Positions 17,819-26,613 of a stretch of 64,000 nucleotides of DNA are shown here, piece by piece. This DNA comes from Saccharopolyspora_C sp040643635 (lineage in GTDB: Bacteria; Actinomycetota; Actinomycetes; Mycobacteriales; Pseudonocardiaceae). The stretch spans positions 16,275 to 80,274 of the forward strand of contig NZ_JBEYUS010000022.1 in the NCBI RefSeq assembly GCF_040643635.1. The letters run 5' to 3'. The stretch's first letter is position 1. Each line of letters starts with the position of its first letter. A program made the position numbers and the translations under genes. The notes under the pieces are model-generated. The model had not been told where the DNA came from. It did not search any database and saw only the letters and a program-made list of their open reading frames with translations.

Positions 17819-18673
17819 ATGTCGAACTCCCCCCGGGCCCGCGCACTGGCGGCAGAGGTACGCAAGGTGCGCAAGGACAAAGGGATGTCCCAGGGAGTGC
17901 TCGCCGAACAGCTCGGCTGGAGCATCGCGAAGATCAGCCGCATCGAGACGGCGCAGCGCGGTATCGGCGGACCCGACCTGGCTGCGGTGCTGGCGGCGCT
18001 GCGGGTGCGCGGCAAGCGGCGCGAGCAGCTGCTGACGATGGCCGAAGAGCTGGGGCGCCCGTCGTGGTGGGAGGCGATGGCGGGGTTGTCGGCGCACACC
18101 CGCGCCTGCATCGACGCGGAGCAGCGCGCGTCCCGGCTCACCGAGCTCAGCCTCGGTTACGTGCCGGTGCTGCTGCAGACCCGGGCGTACGCGACCGCGG
18201 TGTGCGCGGCGTCCGGCGCGGGGACCGGTGAAGTCGACGAGCAGGTCAACGTGCGCCAGGTGCGGCAGGGCATCCTGCACAAGGCGTCGCCCGTGTCGTT
18301 CACCGCCTACCTCGACGAGTCGGTGCTGGCCCGGCCCGTCGGCGGTCCGGCGGTGAGCGCCGGGCAGCTGCGGCACCTGCTGCGCTGCGCGGAGGCGCCG
18401 AACATCGCGGTGCGGGTGCTGCCGACGAACCTGGGCGTGCACGCCGGGCTCGGCGGCCCGTTCACCGTGATCGAGTTCGCCCGTGGCGTGGCGACGGTGC
18501 TGCTGGAGAGCCAGGAGTGCGGACTGCTGCTGGACGACGAGGAGCGGGTCGCGGCGTTCCGCGAATCCGTCGACTGCCTGGACCGGGTCGCGCTGGGGAC
18601 CGTGGAATCGCGCGCGGTCATCGGCGGCTACGCCACCAAGTTCGAGGACCGCTCGGCCCGCCAGCTCGCGTGA
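17819..18673 (+). CDS. XRE-family regulator with DUF5753 (Scr1-like)
   Basis: Predicted 284 residues. N-terminal HTH_31-type XRE domain (EVRKVRKDKGMSQGVLAEQLGWSIAKISRIETAQRGI), then the DUF5753 domain with the hallmark SLGYVPVLLQTRAYA and later VLPTNLGVHAGLGGPFTVIEF. Proteins of this type regulate development and antibiotic production in streptomycetes, usually together with a small DUF397 partner encoded next to them; no DUF397 gene is adjacent here, unlike the pair at 42349-43389. It lies about 2 kb upstream of the terpenoid-type cluster. Confidence 0.9.
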   Translation: MSNSPRARALAAEVRKVRKDKGMSQGVLAEQLGWSIAKISRIETAQRGIGGPDLAAVLAALRVRGKRREQLLTMAEELGRPSWWEAMAGLSAHTRACIDAEQRASRLTELSLGYVPVLLQTRAYATAVCAASGAGTGEVDEQVNVRQVRQGILHKASPVSFTAYLDESVLARPVGGPAVSAGQLRHLLRCAEAPNIAVRVLPTNLGVHAGLGGPFTVIEFARGVATVLLESQECGLLLDDEERVAAFRESVDCLDRVALGTVESRAVIGGYATKFEDRSARQLA

Positions 18674-18873
18674 GCTCGGGTTCCCGCTCGGCCGGCGGAG
18701 CGCATCCACCGCTGCGGGGTCCTCGTCCCCGGTGGCTCCACCGCGGGAGAAGCCCACGTCCTCGCGGGGAAAGCGCGGCGAACCCGCTGCGGTGCGCGCG
18801 GGTGGCCGCCGCTCGGCGGCTGAGGGGACGTCGCCGGTAGGACGAGGCCAGGACGGGACGTCCGCCGGGAACG

Positions 18874-18911
18874 CGAGAACGGGGCGGTCCGCGTGGACCG
18901 CCCCGTTCTCG
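18874..18911. terminator. bidirectional terminator hairpin
   Basis: CGAGAACGGGGCGGTCC (18874-18890) and its perfect complement GGACCGCCCCGTTCTCG (18895-18911), 17-bp stem with a GCGT loop, between the convergent XRE and protease genes. Confidence 0.8.
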
Positions 18912-18925
18912 TACCGTTCAGCGGA

Positions 18926-19723
18926 TCAGTTGCCGATCTGCTCGGTCAGGACGTCGTTGTAGGCGCCGACGCGGGCGTAGACGCCGGGCTTGCCGGGGCG
19001 GGCGCAGCCTTCGCCCCAGGAGGTGACGCCGATGAGGCGGCCGTCGGCCACCATCGGGCCGCCGGAGTCGCCCTGGCAGGCGTCGACGCCGCCCTCGGGC
19101 AGACCGGCGCAGACCATCGAGTCGGGGCTGTACTCGTCGTACCCGGCGGAGCAGTCGGCGTCGGAGCTGACCGGCACGGTCGCGGTCTTGAGGTGGTCGG
19201 AGGTGGAGCCGCCTTCCTGGGTGGTCCCCCAGCCGAGGAGGGTCGCGTCGGTGCCCGCGGTGTAGCCGGCGTCGTCGGCGGTGGCCAGCTCGATCGGCGC
19301 GGCGCCTTCGACGGGCGCGGACAGGGTCAGCACGGAGACGTCGAAGCCCTGGGTGGCGTCGGTGTACTCGGGGTGCACCCAGACGTCGCTGACCTCGGAG
19401 ACGGTGCCGCCGGTGCCGCTGATCTCGGTCTGCCCGCTGAGCACGTTGATCTCGGACGGGTCGGAGCCGGTGGTGCAGTGCGCCGCGGTGACGACCTTGG
19501 TCTCGGAGACGAGCGAGCCGCCGCAGAACTGCTGTCCGTCGGGCGTGGTGAGGGCGACGACGAACGGGTGGTCGGCGATGTCGGCGTCCTGGCCGCCGAC
19601 GATGTACGGGCTGACGTCGGCCGGTTCGGCCTGGGCGGCCGAGACGGAGACGGTGGCGGCGGCCGAGAGGGCGACCGCGGCGATCCCGGCGATGCGGGCC
19701 AGACGACGTGGGGCAGCGACCAT
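18926..19723 (-). CDS. secreted trypsin-like serine protease (S1 family)
   Basis: Predicted 265 residues. Signal peptide (about 1-32, ending in AAQAEPA), short propeptide, then the mature N-terminus IVGGQDADIADHPFVVAL. Catalytic triad: His in TAAHC, Asp in FDVSVL, Ser in QGDSGGP. The pocket Asp six residues before the Ser (VDACQGDS) and later SWGEGCARPGKPGVY give trypsin-like specificity for Arg/Lys. Six Cys residues can form three disulfides. The start at 19723 has GGAGAG upstream. Actinomycete extracellular trypsins of this kind (Streptomyces griseus trypsin type) serve in nutrition and mycelial turnover. Confidence 0.93.
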   Translation of the reverse strand: MVAAPRRLARIAGIAAVALSAAATVSVSAAQAEPADVSPYIVGGQDADIADHPFVVALTTPDGQQFCGGSLVSETKVVTAAHCTTGSDPSEINVLSGQTEISGTGGTVSEVSDVWVHPEYTDATQGFDVSVLTLSAPVEGAAPIELATADDAGYTAGTDATLLGWGTTQEGGSTSDHLKTATVPVSSDADCSAGYDEYSPDSMVCAGLPEGGVDACQGDSGGPMVADGRLIGVTSWGEGCARPGKPGVYARVGAYNDVLTEQIGN

Positions 19724-20473
19724 CTTGCTCTCCTCGATCTCGCGTCCGGGTCGATGGGGCGTCCCGGGCGTTGTCGGTTGTCCGGGATCGGCTGCGCGTG
19801 GTCCGTTCCCGGGTCCCTCCACGAAACGGGCCGGTGCCCGCCCCGCTGCCATTGAGGAATCGTCTGCGACCCTAATCGCGGCGACATTCGGCCCAAAAGT
19901 GCCGGTATTTGCCGTTTTCACAGTGCCGTTCGGCAATCCGCGATTCGCCCGGTCGGCGGTATTCGGGTCGGCGCCGCGCTTTCGCGCCGAATGCCGGGGA
20001 AACGGGTCCGCGGCCCCGGCGCGCCCCGAACGCACCGGGGCCGCGGTTCTGCCGCGACCGGTACTCCCGCCGGTCGTGGCGCAGCCAGCGGTCCCCGGAC
20101 CGTGGCGGGTGCGGCCACCGGGCCCCGACTGCCGCTGTGGCGGACGCACCGCGTCCGGTGTACCGAACGACCGGTGGAATATTCCAGAGCCATTCGGGCG
20201 ACCACGTTCGCGCAGGCCGCGCGGCACCGGGGCCGGAACCCGCTGACCTGGTGAATCCACCTGGATCACAGATTGGTTGCAACGCGCGCGGACGGGCGCG
20301 CGACGGGCGACGGGCGCGGGGGCTCGGCCGCTCCCCCGGAGGGCTAGCACAGCGGCGGTCCGCACCGGCGGCGCCGCGACCCCCTGCCGCAGAACATTCA
20401 GGGAATCCCCTCGAAGAAAACCGACCACGCGGATTCCGAAACACGGACCTAACGTTCCACGAGAACGCGAACC
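19724..20473. other. 750-bp intergenic region with one strong hairpin
   Basis: Divergent promoter region between the protease and the biosynthetic cluster. Open frames exist on both strands but none has a good start, codon bias or recognizable product. GC content drops near 19860-19960 (AGGAATCG, TATTTGCCGTTTTCACAG), typical of promoter DNA. CCGCGGCCCCGG (20008-20019) and CCGGGGCCGCGG (20035-20046) form a perfect 12-bp stem that could terminate or attenuate transcription. Confidence 0.5.
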
Positions 20474-20502
20474 TTGACATCGAACGCCGCGGAACACAGT
20501 AT
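20474..20502 (+). promoter_or_regulatory. sigma70-like promoter of the biosynthetic operon
   Basis: A perfect -35 TTGACA (20474-20479) is followed after 17 bp by CAGTAT (20497-20502). TTGACA is rare in this GC-rich DNA. Transcription would start near 20508, giving a leader of about 50 nt before the ATG at 20559. The -10 match is modest. Confidence 0.5.
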
Positions 20503-20558
20503 TCGACCAGCATCACGAGCGGTCCGGAACAGAACCGGCGGACACCGCACGAGAGGCC

Positions 20559-21653
20559 ATGAAACCCAGCGGCCAGAACGGGATTGGCACTGTGACCTCA
20601 ATTGTGCACCAGCTCTCCCTGAACGAGAATTTCGCCCCACCGCTGCCCGGCGTGAGAACTGCCGCCGAAGCCGCGCTCGACACGCTGAACCTCACTCCGG
20701 ACCCGTTCTCCGCGGATCTGGTCGCGCGCATCGCCGAGCACCACGGGGTGGCCGCGGAACGGGTGCTGGCGGGGGTCGGGTCCGGCGCGCTGCTCCAGCA
20801 GTTCCTGCAGGTCCACGCGGGCCCGGGCACCGAGGTGGTGCACCCGTGGCCGTCGTTCGAGATGTATCCGCTGATGATCCGCAACGCCGGAGCGACCGCG
20901 GTGGGCGTGCCGCTGCGGGATGCGGCGCACGACCTGGACGCGATGGCGGCCGCGATCACGGAACGCACTCGTGCGGTTCTGCTGTGCAACCCGAACAATC
21001 CGACGGGATCGATCCTGACCGCGGAACAGATCACCGGGTTCCTCGATCGCATTCCGAGTGATGTGCACGTGGTGCTCGACGAGGCCTACATCGACTTCGC
21101 GACCGGGACCACCGAGACTATTGCGGATGGAATCGAACTAGCCCGAACGGACCAGCGCCTGACCATCGCTCGGACCTTTTCGAAGTCCTACGGGCTGCTC
21201 GGGATGCGCGTCGGTTACCTGCTGGCACCGGAACCGGTGGTGGCCGCGTTGAAGCCGGGCGCGCTGTTCTTCCGGGTGAGCGCCCCCGCACAGGCGGCGG
21301 CCGCGGCGGCGCTGGCGGCGTCCGCGGTGATGCGCGCCCAGTGCGCGGAGGTCGCCGCCGAACGCGACCGGCTCCGGGACGGCCTGCTGGCGCGCGGCAT
21401 CCCGGTGCCCGCCAGCGGCGGGAACTTCCTGTGGCTGCCGCTGGGCGCCGCGAACCAGCGCTTCGTGGACCGGTGCGCCGAGCGCGGCGTGGTGGTGCGG
21501 GAGATCGCCGAGTCCGGGGTGCGGCTGACCGTCGGCACCTCCGACGCGAACGACCTGGTGCTGGAGGTCGCGGCCGAGTTCTCCACCGAACTCGCGCCCG
21601 CGGAGCCCGGTATCGGAGACCTGGCCGCCGAGGTCAGCGAGCCCGCCCGGTGA
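20559..21653 (+). CDS. PLP-dependent aminotransferase, HisC-like (fold type I)
   Basis: Predicted 364 residues. Aminotransferase class I/II features: AGVGSGALLQQFL, CNPNNPTGS substrate/cofactor loop, VLDEAYIDFA with the pyridine-binding Asp, and the Schiff-base Lys in TFSKSYGLLGMRVGY. Family members include histidinol-phosphate and aromatic aminotransferases; the whole-length resemblance is to HisC, but it sits at the head of a terpenoid-type operon rather than a his operon. It may supply or convert an amino acid or keto acid that is prenylated. ATG at 20559 is preceded by GAGAGG. Its stop overlaps the GTG of the next gene. Confidence 0.9.
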   Translation: MKPSGQNGIGTVTSIVHQLSLNENFAPPLPGVRTAAEAALDTLNLTPDPFSADLVARIAEHHGVAAERVLAGVGSGALLQQFLQVHAGPGTEVVHPWPSFEMYPLMIRNAGATAVGVPLRDAAHDLDAMAAAITERTRAVLLCNPNNPTGSILTAEQITGFLDRIPSDVHVVLDEAYIDFATGTTETIADGIELARTDQRLTIARTFSKSYGLLGMRVGYLLAPEPVVAALKPGALFFRVSAPAQAAAAAALAASAVMRAQCAEVAAERDRLRDGLLARGIPVPASGGNFLWLPLGAANQRFVDRCAERGVVVREIAESGVRLTVGTSDANDLVLEVAAEFSTELAPAEPGIGDLAAEVSEPAR

Positions 21654-22672
21654 CCGCCCGGATCACCGACGCCCACGACCTGTCCGGGGATCCGGCGGCG
21701 GTGCTGGCCGCGTCGCCGGTGGCCGCGGAGCTGCGCGCCGAGCTGGAGCGCCGCTGGCCGGCGGGCACCGACCACATCGGCGAGGTGTCGCGGTACGCGC
21801 TGCTGGCACCGGGCAAGGTGCTGCGCCCGGTGATGCTGGTCGCGGCGGCGGAGGCCGTCGGCGGGGACCGCGCCGCGGTGCTGCCCGCGGCGGTCGCCAT
21901 CGAGTACCTGCACGTGGCGTCGCTGGTGCACGACGACATCATCGACGGCGACGAGCTGCGGCGCGGCCGGGCTTCGGTACCGGTGCGGTTCGGGGTGCCG
22001 GACGCGATCGTCACCGGGGACGCGCTGATCCTGAGCCTGTTCGCCGCGCTCACCGAGTGCGGGCTGCCCGCCGAACCGGTGCTGGCCGCGGTGCGCGCGG
22101 TCGCCGACGCGGGCGTGGACCTGTGCCGGGGCCAGGCGCTGGAGGCGGAGCTGCTGCGGGACCCGGCGTGCCCGCCGGAGCGGTACCGGCGGATGGCGGC
22201 GTTGAAGACGGGTGCCCTGTTCCGGGCGGCGTGCCGGTCCGGCGCGGTGCTCGGCGGCGGGGACGCCGAGCAGGTGGCGGCGGCGACGCGGTTCGCCGAC
22301 CGGGTCGGCACGGCGTTCCAGATGCACGACGACCTGCTGCCGTACCTGGCGGACACCGAGGTGACCGGCAAGTCGGGCAGCAGCGATGCGGGGAACATGC
22401 GGCCGACGTTCCCGGTGATCGTGGCGCACGGCATGGCGGGGACGCGGGATCGCGCGCTGCTGGCGGAGGCGCTCAGCGGCTCCCGGTCGCCGGTGGAGTC
22501 GTTCGCGCTGCTGCGGGACGTGCTGACCCGGCTGGGCGCGGTGGAGCGCGCCGCGGCGGAGGCGGCCGAGGAGATCCGGCAGGCGCACCGGGATCTGGCG
22601 GTGCTGCCGGTCGGCGAGGGCGCGCGGCTGCTGGCGGCGGTCGCGGACCTCGCGATCCACCGGGACCGCTAG
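21650..22672 (+). CDS. polyprenyl diphosphate synthase (trans-IPPS)
   Basis: Predicted 340 residues. First Asp-rich motif DDIID at 95-99 in ASLVHDDIIDGDELRRG; second motif begins DDLLP at 227. Gly-Lys in LLAPGKVLRP and KTGALF bind diphosphate. Residues 4 and 5 before the first motif are small (Ser91, Ala90) instead of the aromatic residues that stop chains at farnesyl, so a product of C20 or longer is likely; that is inference from family rules. It is translationally coupled to the aminotransferase and followed by a UbiA enzyme 2 nt downstream, so its product is probably the prenyl donor. Confidence 0.92.
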   Translation: MTARITDAHDLSGDPAAVLAASPVAAELRAELERRWPAGTDHIGEVSRYALLAPGKVLRPVMLVAAAEAVGGDRAAVLPAAVAIEYLHVASLVHDDIIDGDELRRGRASVPVRFGVPDAIVTGDALILSLFAALTECGLPAEPVLAAVRAVADAGVDLCRGQALEAELLRDPACPPERYRRMAALKTGALFRAACRSGAVLGGGDAEQVAAATRFADRVGTAFQMHDDLLPYLADTEVTGKSGSSDAGNMRPTFPVIVAHGMAGTRDRALLAEALSGSRSPVESFALLRDVLTRLGAVERAAAEAAEEIRQAHRDLAVLPVGEGARLLAAVADLAIHRDR

Positions 22673-22674
22673 CC

Positions 22675-23664
22675 GTGGCCGCGTCGATGTCCGCGGTGCG
22701 CCGCGGGATCCGGGCGCACGTCGAGACCTGGCGGCCCTACACGACCTGCTATCCGGCGATGGTGGGGATCGCGGGCGCGGTCACCGCGGGCGCCGGTTGG
22801 GGCGTGCCGCTGGTGGCTGCGGCGGTGGTGCCCGCGCTGGGCTGGTTGTCCGGGCACTACCTGGGCGACTACTTCGACCGGGAGCTGGATGCGATCGGGA
22901 AGCCGCAGCGGCCCATCCCGTCCGGCCGGTTGTCGCCGCGCGCGGCACTGGCCTGCGGGGTGGGGTGCGCGGCGGCGGCCGCGGTGTTCGCGCTGCTGGT
23001 GAACTGGCGGGCGGTGCTGCTGGTGGTGGTGGCGACGGCGGGCATCGTCGCCTACAGCCGGTTCTGCAAGGCGCGCGGCCTGTCCGGGAACCTGGTGCGC
23101 GGCGCGCTGACGGCGCTGGCGCTGGCGGCGGGCGCGCTGCTGGGCGCGGACCGGTTGCCGTGGCCGGTGCTGGTGTTCGCGCTGGTGTTCTTGGCGCACG
23201 ACGCGGCGTCGAACCTGGTGGGGACGATGCGCGACGTGGACGGCGATCGGGCCGGTGGCTACCGGTCGGTGCCGGTGCGCAGCGGTGTTCCGGTGGCGGT
23301 GCGGCTGTCGTTCGCGCTGTACGCGTCGGGGCTGCTGGTGGTGCTGGCGCTGGCGGAGGCGGTGCCGCAGCGGGGCGGCTATTCGGCGTTGGCGACGGTG
23401 GCGGCGTGCGCCGGGACGGCGGCGTTCTCGTTGCTGCTGGAGCACATCCGGGAGTTGCCGCCGCGGAAGGCGTTGCGGGCGCACGAGATCCTCGTCGCGG
23501 AGCGGTTGGTGCTGGCAGGCGCGCTGATCGCGGGTGCGGCGGGCCTGTGGCTCGCGTTGGCGGTGCTGGTGCCCGCGCTGGTGTTCAGCCTCGGTGCGCA
23601 GGCCGTGCTGCGTTCGGGGCACGAGTTCCCCACGGCGGAGCGACGGGAGGCGACGCTGCCATGA
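22675..23664 (+). CDS. UbiA-family prenyltransferase
   Basis: Predicted 329 residues, about eight or nine TM helices. First Asp motif GDYFDRELD (Asp65, 68, 72) followed by GKPQRPIPSGRLS; second motif MRDVDGDRAGGYRSVPV (Asp187, 189, 191). These bind the Mg-diphosphate of a polyprenyl donor; the acceptor is usually an aromatic ring, but other nucleophiles are known. The GTG start at 22675 follows the synthase stop by 2 nt; an ATG at 22687 is an alternative. Its ATGA overlap with the cyclase gene argues that the prenylated product is the substrate of cyclization at the membrane. Confidence 0.93.
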   Translation: MAASMSAVRRGIRAHVETWRPYTTCYPAMVGIAGAVTAGAGWGVPLVAAAVVPALGWLSGHYLGDYFDRELDAIGKPQRPIPSGRLSPRAALACGVGCAAAAAVFALLVNWRAVLLVVVATAGIVAYSRFCKARGLSGNLVRGALTALALAAGALLGADRLPWPVLVFALVFLAHDAASNLVGTMRDVDGDRAGGYRSVPVRSGVPVAVRLSFALYASGLLVVLALAEAVPQRGGYSALATVAACAGTAAFSLLLEHIRELPPRKALRAHEILVAERLVLAGALIAGAAGLWLALAVLVPALVFSLGAQAVLRSGHEFPTAERREATLP

Positions 23665-25328
23665 CGACTTCGCGGGCCGAGGAGGTCTCCGAGGCGATCG
23701 AGGCCGCGGCGGAGGCGGTGTTCGCCGCGCGGCGCCCGGACGGCGTGTTCGACTACTCGGAGGACGGGCTGACGTCCACGTTGAGCACGGTGGGCGCGGT
23801 GAGCGCGCTGCACTTCGCCGATCCGCGGGGTTCGGCGGACCTGATCGAGCGGGGCGTGGCGTGGCTGCGGGCGCAGCAGTCGGACACCGGCGGCTGGAGC
23901 ATGGTGCCGGGCGGTGCGGACGAGGCGGGCCCGACGGCGGTGGCGTCGGCGACGCTGCAGCTGGTGGCGCCGGAGTCGGCGGGCGACGCGGTGGCGGCCG
24001 GGCAGCGCTGGATGCTGGACCACGGTGGCCTGGACGGGATTCCGCACCCGGAGGTGACGGCCTGGTGCCGCCAGTTCTACTCGTTCGTCGGCTGGTTGCG
24101 GACCTCGGACATGCGCCGGTTCCCGCTGGAGCTGGCGGTGCTGCGCGGCCCGTTCCTGCGGTTGTTCGACCTGCGCGCGCCGATGGTGTGCGCGTTGGGC
24201 TTGGCGCAAGCGGCGACGCGGGAGCAGACGCCGGTGACGCGGCTGCTGGCGAAGGCGGGCACGCCGGGCGCGCTGGCGATCATCCGCGAGGTGTACGCGC
24301 ACGAGGGCAGCACCGGCGGCTGGTGCGAGGACGCGTGGGTGACCGGGTTGATCTGCGGCGGCCTGGCGCGCGCGGGCCTGGGCGCGGACATGGTGGCGGG
24401 CGCGGTGCGCTGGTTCCGGGAGCAGGTGAACGAGGACGGGTCGTGGAACAGCGGCCCGCTGGGGCTGACCTGGTCGATGTACGCGGGGGGCGGGTTGCTG
24501 GAGGCCGGGTACGCGGCGGACGAGCGGCTGCTGGCGACCCGCGAGGTGTTCCTGCGGGAGCAGCAACACCGGCCGTTCACGGCGTTCGGCTGCCCGCCGG
24601 GTTTCTGGGGCTGGTCCGGCAAGGGCTGGCCGGCGTCGCTGGAGACCGGGGAGATCATGTCGGCGCTGGCCCGATTCCCGGGTGAGCTGCAGCGCCCCGC
24701 GCTGGACGCGGGCGCGCGCTGGTTGTTCGCGCAGCAGGACTCGCGGGGTTCGTGGGGCTTGTGCGTGCGGAACACGAAGGTGGCGAACAGCGGGCCGTGC
24801 CCGCACATGACGGCGCAGTCGCTGGACGGGCTGCTGGATTCCGGGGTTCCGGCGGCGGATCGGCGGATCCGCAAGGCGGTGCGCTGGTTGCAGCGGGCGC
24901 AGCGGCCGGACGGTTCGTTCGAATCGGTGTGGTACCGGATGCACACGGCAGGCACCTCGGCGGTGCTGCAGACGCTGGTGCGCGCCGGGGCGGGCGGTTC
25001 GGATGCGGCGCGGCGGGCGCAGGAGTGGCTGGTGCGCGCGCAGCTGCCGGACGGCTCGTGGGGAACCGGTGGCGACGAGCCGGGCACGGTCGAGGAGACG
25101 GCGTGGGCGGTCGGCGCGCTGCTGGTCGCGAGCGGCGGCACCGAGGGCGCGGAGGTGCGGCGCGGGGTGCGCTGGCTGCTGGACGCGCGCCGCCCGGACG
25201 GGTCGTGGTCGGCGGCTCCGGTGAACGAGTACGTGCGCCACGTGTCCCGCTACGGGAACCGGGCGTTGGCGAACGGGTTGGCGTTGCGGGCGCTGGCCCG
25301 CTACCGCGATGCGGCGGGGAGGAGTTGA
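23661..25328 (+). CDS. squalene-hopene-cyclase-like class II terpene cyclase without DxDD
   Basis: Predicted 555 residues, somewhat shorter than squalene-hopene cyclases (about 630). At least six QW-type repeats are visible: QQSDTGGW (72-79), QVNEDGSW (255-262), QQDSRGSW (358-365), QRPDGSF (414-420), QLPDGSW (461-467) and RRPDGSW (510-516). Motifs line up with the SHC fold, including GTVEETAWAVGALL (475-488). The segment that aligns with the acid motif P-D-V-D-D-T reads P-A-S-L-E-T (324-329), so the catalytic Asp is missing; Glu328 and Glu331 are nearby. It may protonate an epoxide made by the adjacent monooxygenase, or use another acid. Frame is open and codon use matches neighbours, so it is not a pseudogene. 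Confidence 0.88.
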   Translation: MTTSRAEEVSEAIEAAAEAVFAARRPDGVFDYSEDGLTSTLSTVGAVSALHFADPRGSADLIERGVAWLRAQQSDTGGWSMVPGGADEAGPTAVASATLQLVAPESAGDAVAAGQRWMLDHGGLDGIPHPEVTAWCRQFYSFVGWLRTSDMRRFPLELAVLRGPFLRLFDLRAPMVCALGLAQAATREQTPVTRLLAKAGTPGALAIIREVYAHEGSTGGWCEDAWVTGLICGGLARAGLGADMVAGAVRWFREQVNEDGSWNSGPLGLTWSMYAGGGLLEAGYAADERLLATREVFLREQQHRPFTAFGCPPGFWGWSGKGWPASLETGEIMSALARFPGELQRPALDAGARWLFAQQDSRGSWGLCVRNTKVANSGPCPHMTAQSLDGLLDSGVPAADRRIRKAVRWLQRAQRPDGSFESVWYRMHTAGTSAVLQTLVRAGAGGSDAARRAQEWLVRAQLPDGSWGTGGDEPGTVEETAWAVGALLVASGGTEGAEVRRGVRWLLDARRPDGSWSAAPVNEYVRHVSRYGNRALANGLALRALARYRDAAGRS

Positions 25329-25330
25329 CC

Positions 25331-26587
25331 GTGGACGCCGATGTGGTGGTGTGCGGCGCCGGGGTCGGCGGCCTCGCCGCGGCCTGCGCGTTGAGCTCGC
25401 GGGGTTTCCGGGTGCTGCTGCTGGAGAAGAGCGCCGAGCCGTCGCGGGTCGCGAAGGGCGAGGTGCTGCAGCCGGGCGCGCTGCGGGTGCTGCGGGACTG
25501 GGGCGTGGCGCGGCGGCTGGAGGAGCGCGGCGGGCTGCGGCTGGCGCGGCTGGTGGCGCGGGACACCGCGGGCGCACCGCTGATGGCGTTGGACTACGAC
25601 CGGTTGCGCGAGCAGGAGCGGTGGCTGCTGGCGCACGACTACCCGGTGATCCTGGATGCGCTGGCGGACCGGCTGGACGGTTCGGTGGAGTTCCGCCGGG
25701 GTGCGCTGGTGCGGGATCTGCTGCGGGACGCGGACGGCCGGGTCGTGGGGGTGCGGGTCGCCGAGGGCGGGCACGAGCGGGAGGTGCGGGCGTCGCTGGT
25801 GGTCGCCGCGGACGGCGTCTCCTCGCGGCTCCGGAAGGCGGCGGGCATCGAGGTGCGGCGCGACGAGTACCCGCACCGGCTGGCGGCGTTCGACATCGCG
25901 GACGCGCCGCGGGTCGAGCAGGACTTCTCGGCCTACGTCAGCGAACGCGGCCTGCGGTTGCGGTACCCGCTGCCGGGCGGCCGGGTTCGGCTGTACGTGC
26001 AGGTGGGTCCGGACGAGCTGCGCGGACTGGACGCCGACGGCATGGCCGGGTGGATCGAGCGGCTGGTGCGGGACACACCCGCGCTGGAGCCGCTGGCGGA
26101 GGCGCTGCGGGCGAGCGCGGCGAACCGGCAGGTGCTGCCGGTGTCCCGGTTCCTGGCACCGAGCCTGGGGATTCCGGGGTTGGCGCTGGTCGGCGAGACG
26201 GGGCACGCGGTGCACCCGATGGCGGCGCAGGGCATGAACACGTCGATCACGGATGCGGAGAGCCTCGCCCGGCACCTCGGCGACGACCTGGGCGCGGAGG
26301 CGGTGGACGCGGGAATTCGCTCGTACGAGGCGGAACGACTCCCCGAACTGGTCCACATCGGACAGACGAGCCACAACGCGGCCCGCATGATCACGGACCT
26401 GTCGTGGACCGGCCGGGTGGTGGGGCGGCGCGCGCTGCGCTGCACCGGCGGCAACGACCGGTTGCGCTACACGGTCATGCACAACATGGCCGGGCTCGGG
26501 CAGCACCGGTTGTCGCTGCTGGACCGGCTGCACCAGGTGGGGGTGCTGCCCGATCCGCGGGCCCGGCACCTCCCGGCCTGGGCATGA
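25331..26587 (+). CDS. FAD-dependent monooxygenase (PHBH/squalene epoxidase-like)
   Basis: Predicted 418 residues. N-terminal dinucleotide motif GAGVGG (9-14) in DVVVCGAGVGGLAAACALSSRG, conserved DG motif VVAADGVSSRLRK, and second FAD motif LVGETGHAVHPMAAQGMN (Glu replacing the usual Asp of GDAAH). Enzymes of this group hydroxylate aromatic rings or epoxidize alkenes using NAD(P)H and O2. GTG at 25331 is chosen for the GGAGGAG six nt upstream; a TTG at 25325 is possible. Last gene of the operon; a hairpin overlaps its stop. Placement after the cyclase suggests epoxidation of the prenyl chain or oxidation of the aromatic head. Confidence 0.92.
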   Translation: MDADVVVCGAGVGGLAAACALSSRGFRVLLLEKSAEPSRVAKGEVLQPGALRVLRDWGVARRLEERGGLRLARLVARDTAGAPLMALDYDRLREQERWLLAHDYPVILDALADRLDGSVEFRRGALVRDLLRDADGRVVGVRVAEGGHEREVRASLVVAADGVSSRLRKAAGIEVRRDEYPHRLAAFDIADAPRVEQDFSAYVSERGLRLRYPLPGGRVRLYVQVGPDELRGLDADGMAGWIERLVRDTPALEPLAEALRASAANRQVLPVSRFLAPSLGIPGLALVGETGHAVHPMAAQGMNTSITDAESLARHLGDDLGAEAVDAGIRSYEAERLPELVHIGQTSHNAARMITDLSWTGRVVGRRALRCTGGNDRLRYTVMHNMAGLGQHRLSLLDRLHQVGVLPDPRARHLPAWA

Positions 26588-26603
26588 GCACCGCCCAGGC
26601 CGG
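26573..26603. terminator. bidirectional terminator hairpin
   Basis: CCGGCCTGGGC (26573-26583) and GCCCAGGCCGG (26593-26603), perfect 11-bp stem, 9-nt loop, overlapping the end of the monooxygenase gene and facing the convergent methyltransferase gene. Confidence 0.7.
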
Positions 26604-26613
26604 GGCGGGGTGG

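Noticed and set aside
19872..20562. Overlapping 200-residue open frames on both strands upstream of the biosynthetic operon
   Set aside because: Arg/Pro-rich products with no family resemblance and no plausible start. The plus-strand frame runs through the promoter and start of the aminotransferase gene. Treated as intergenic.
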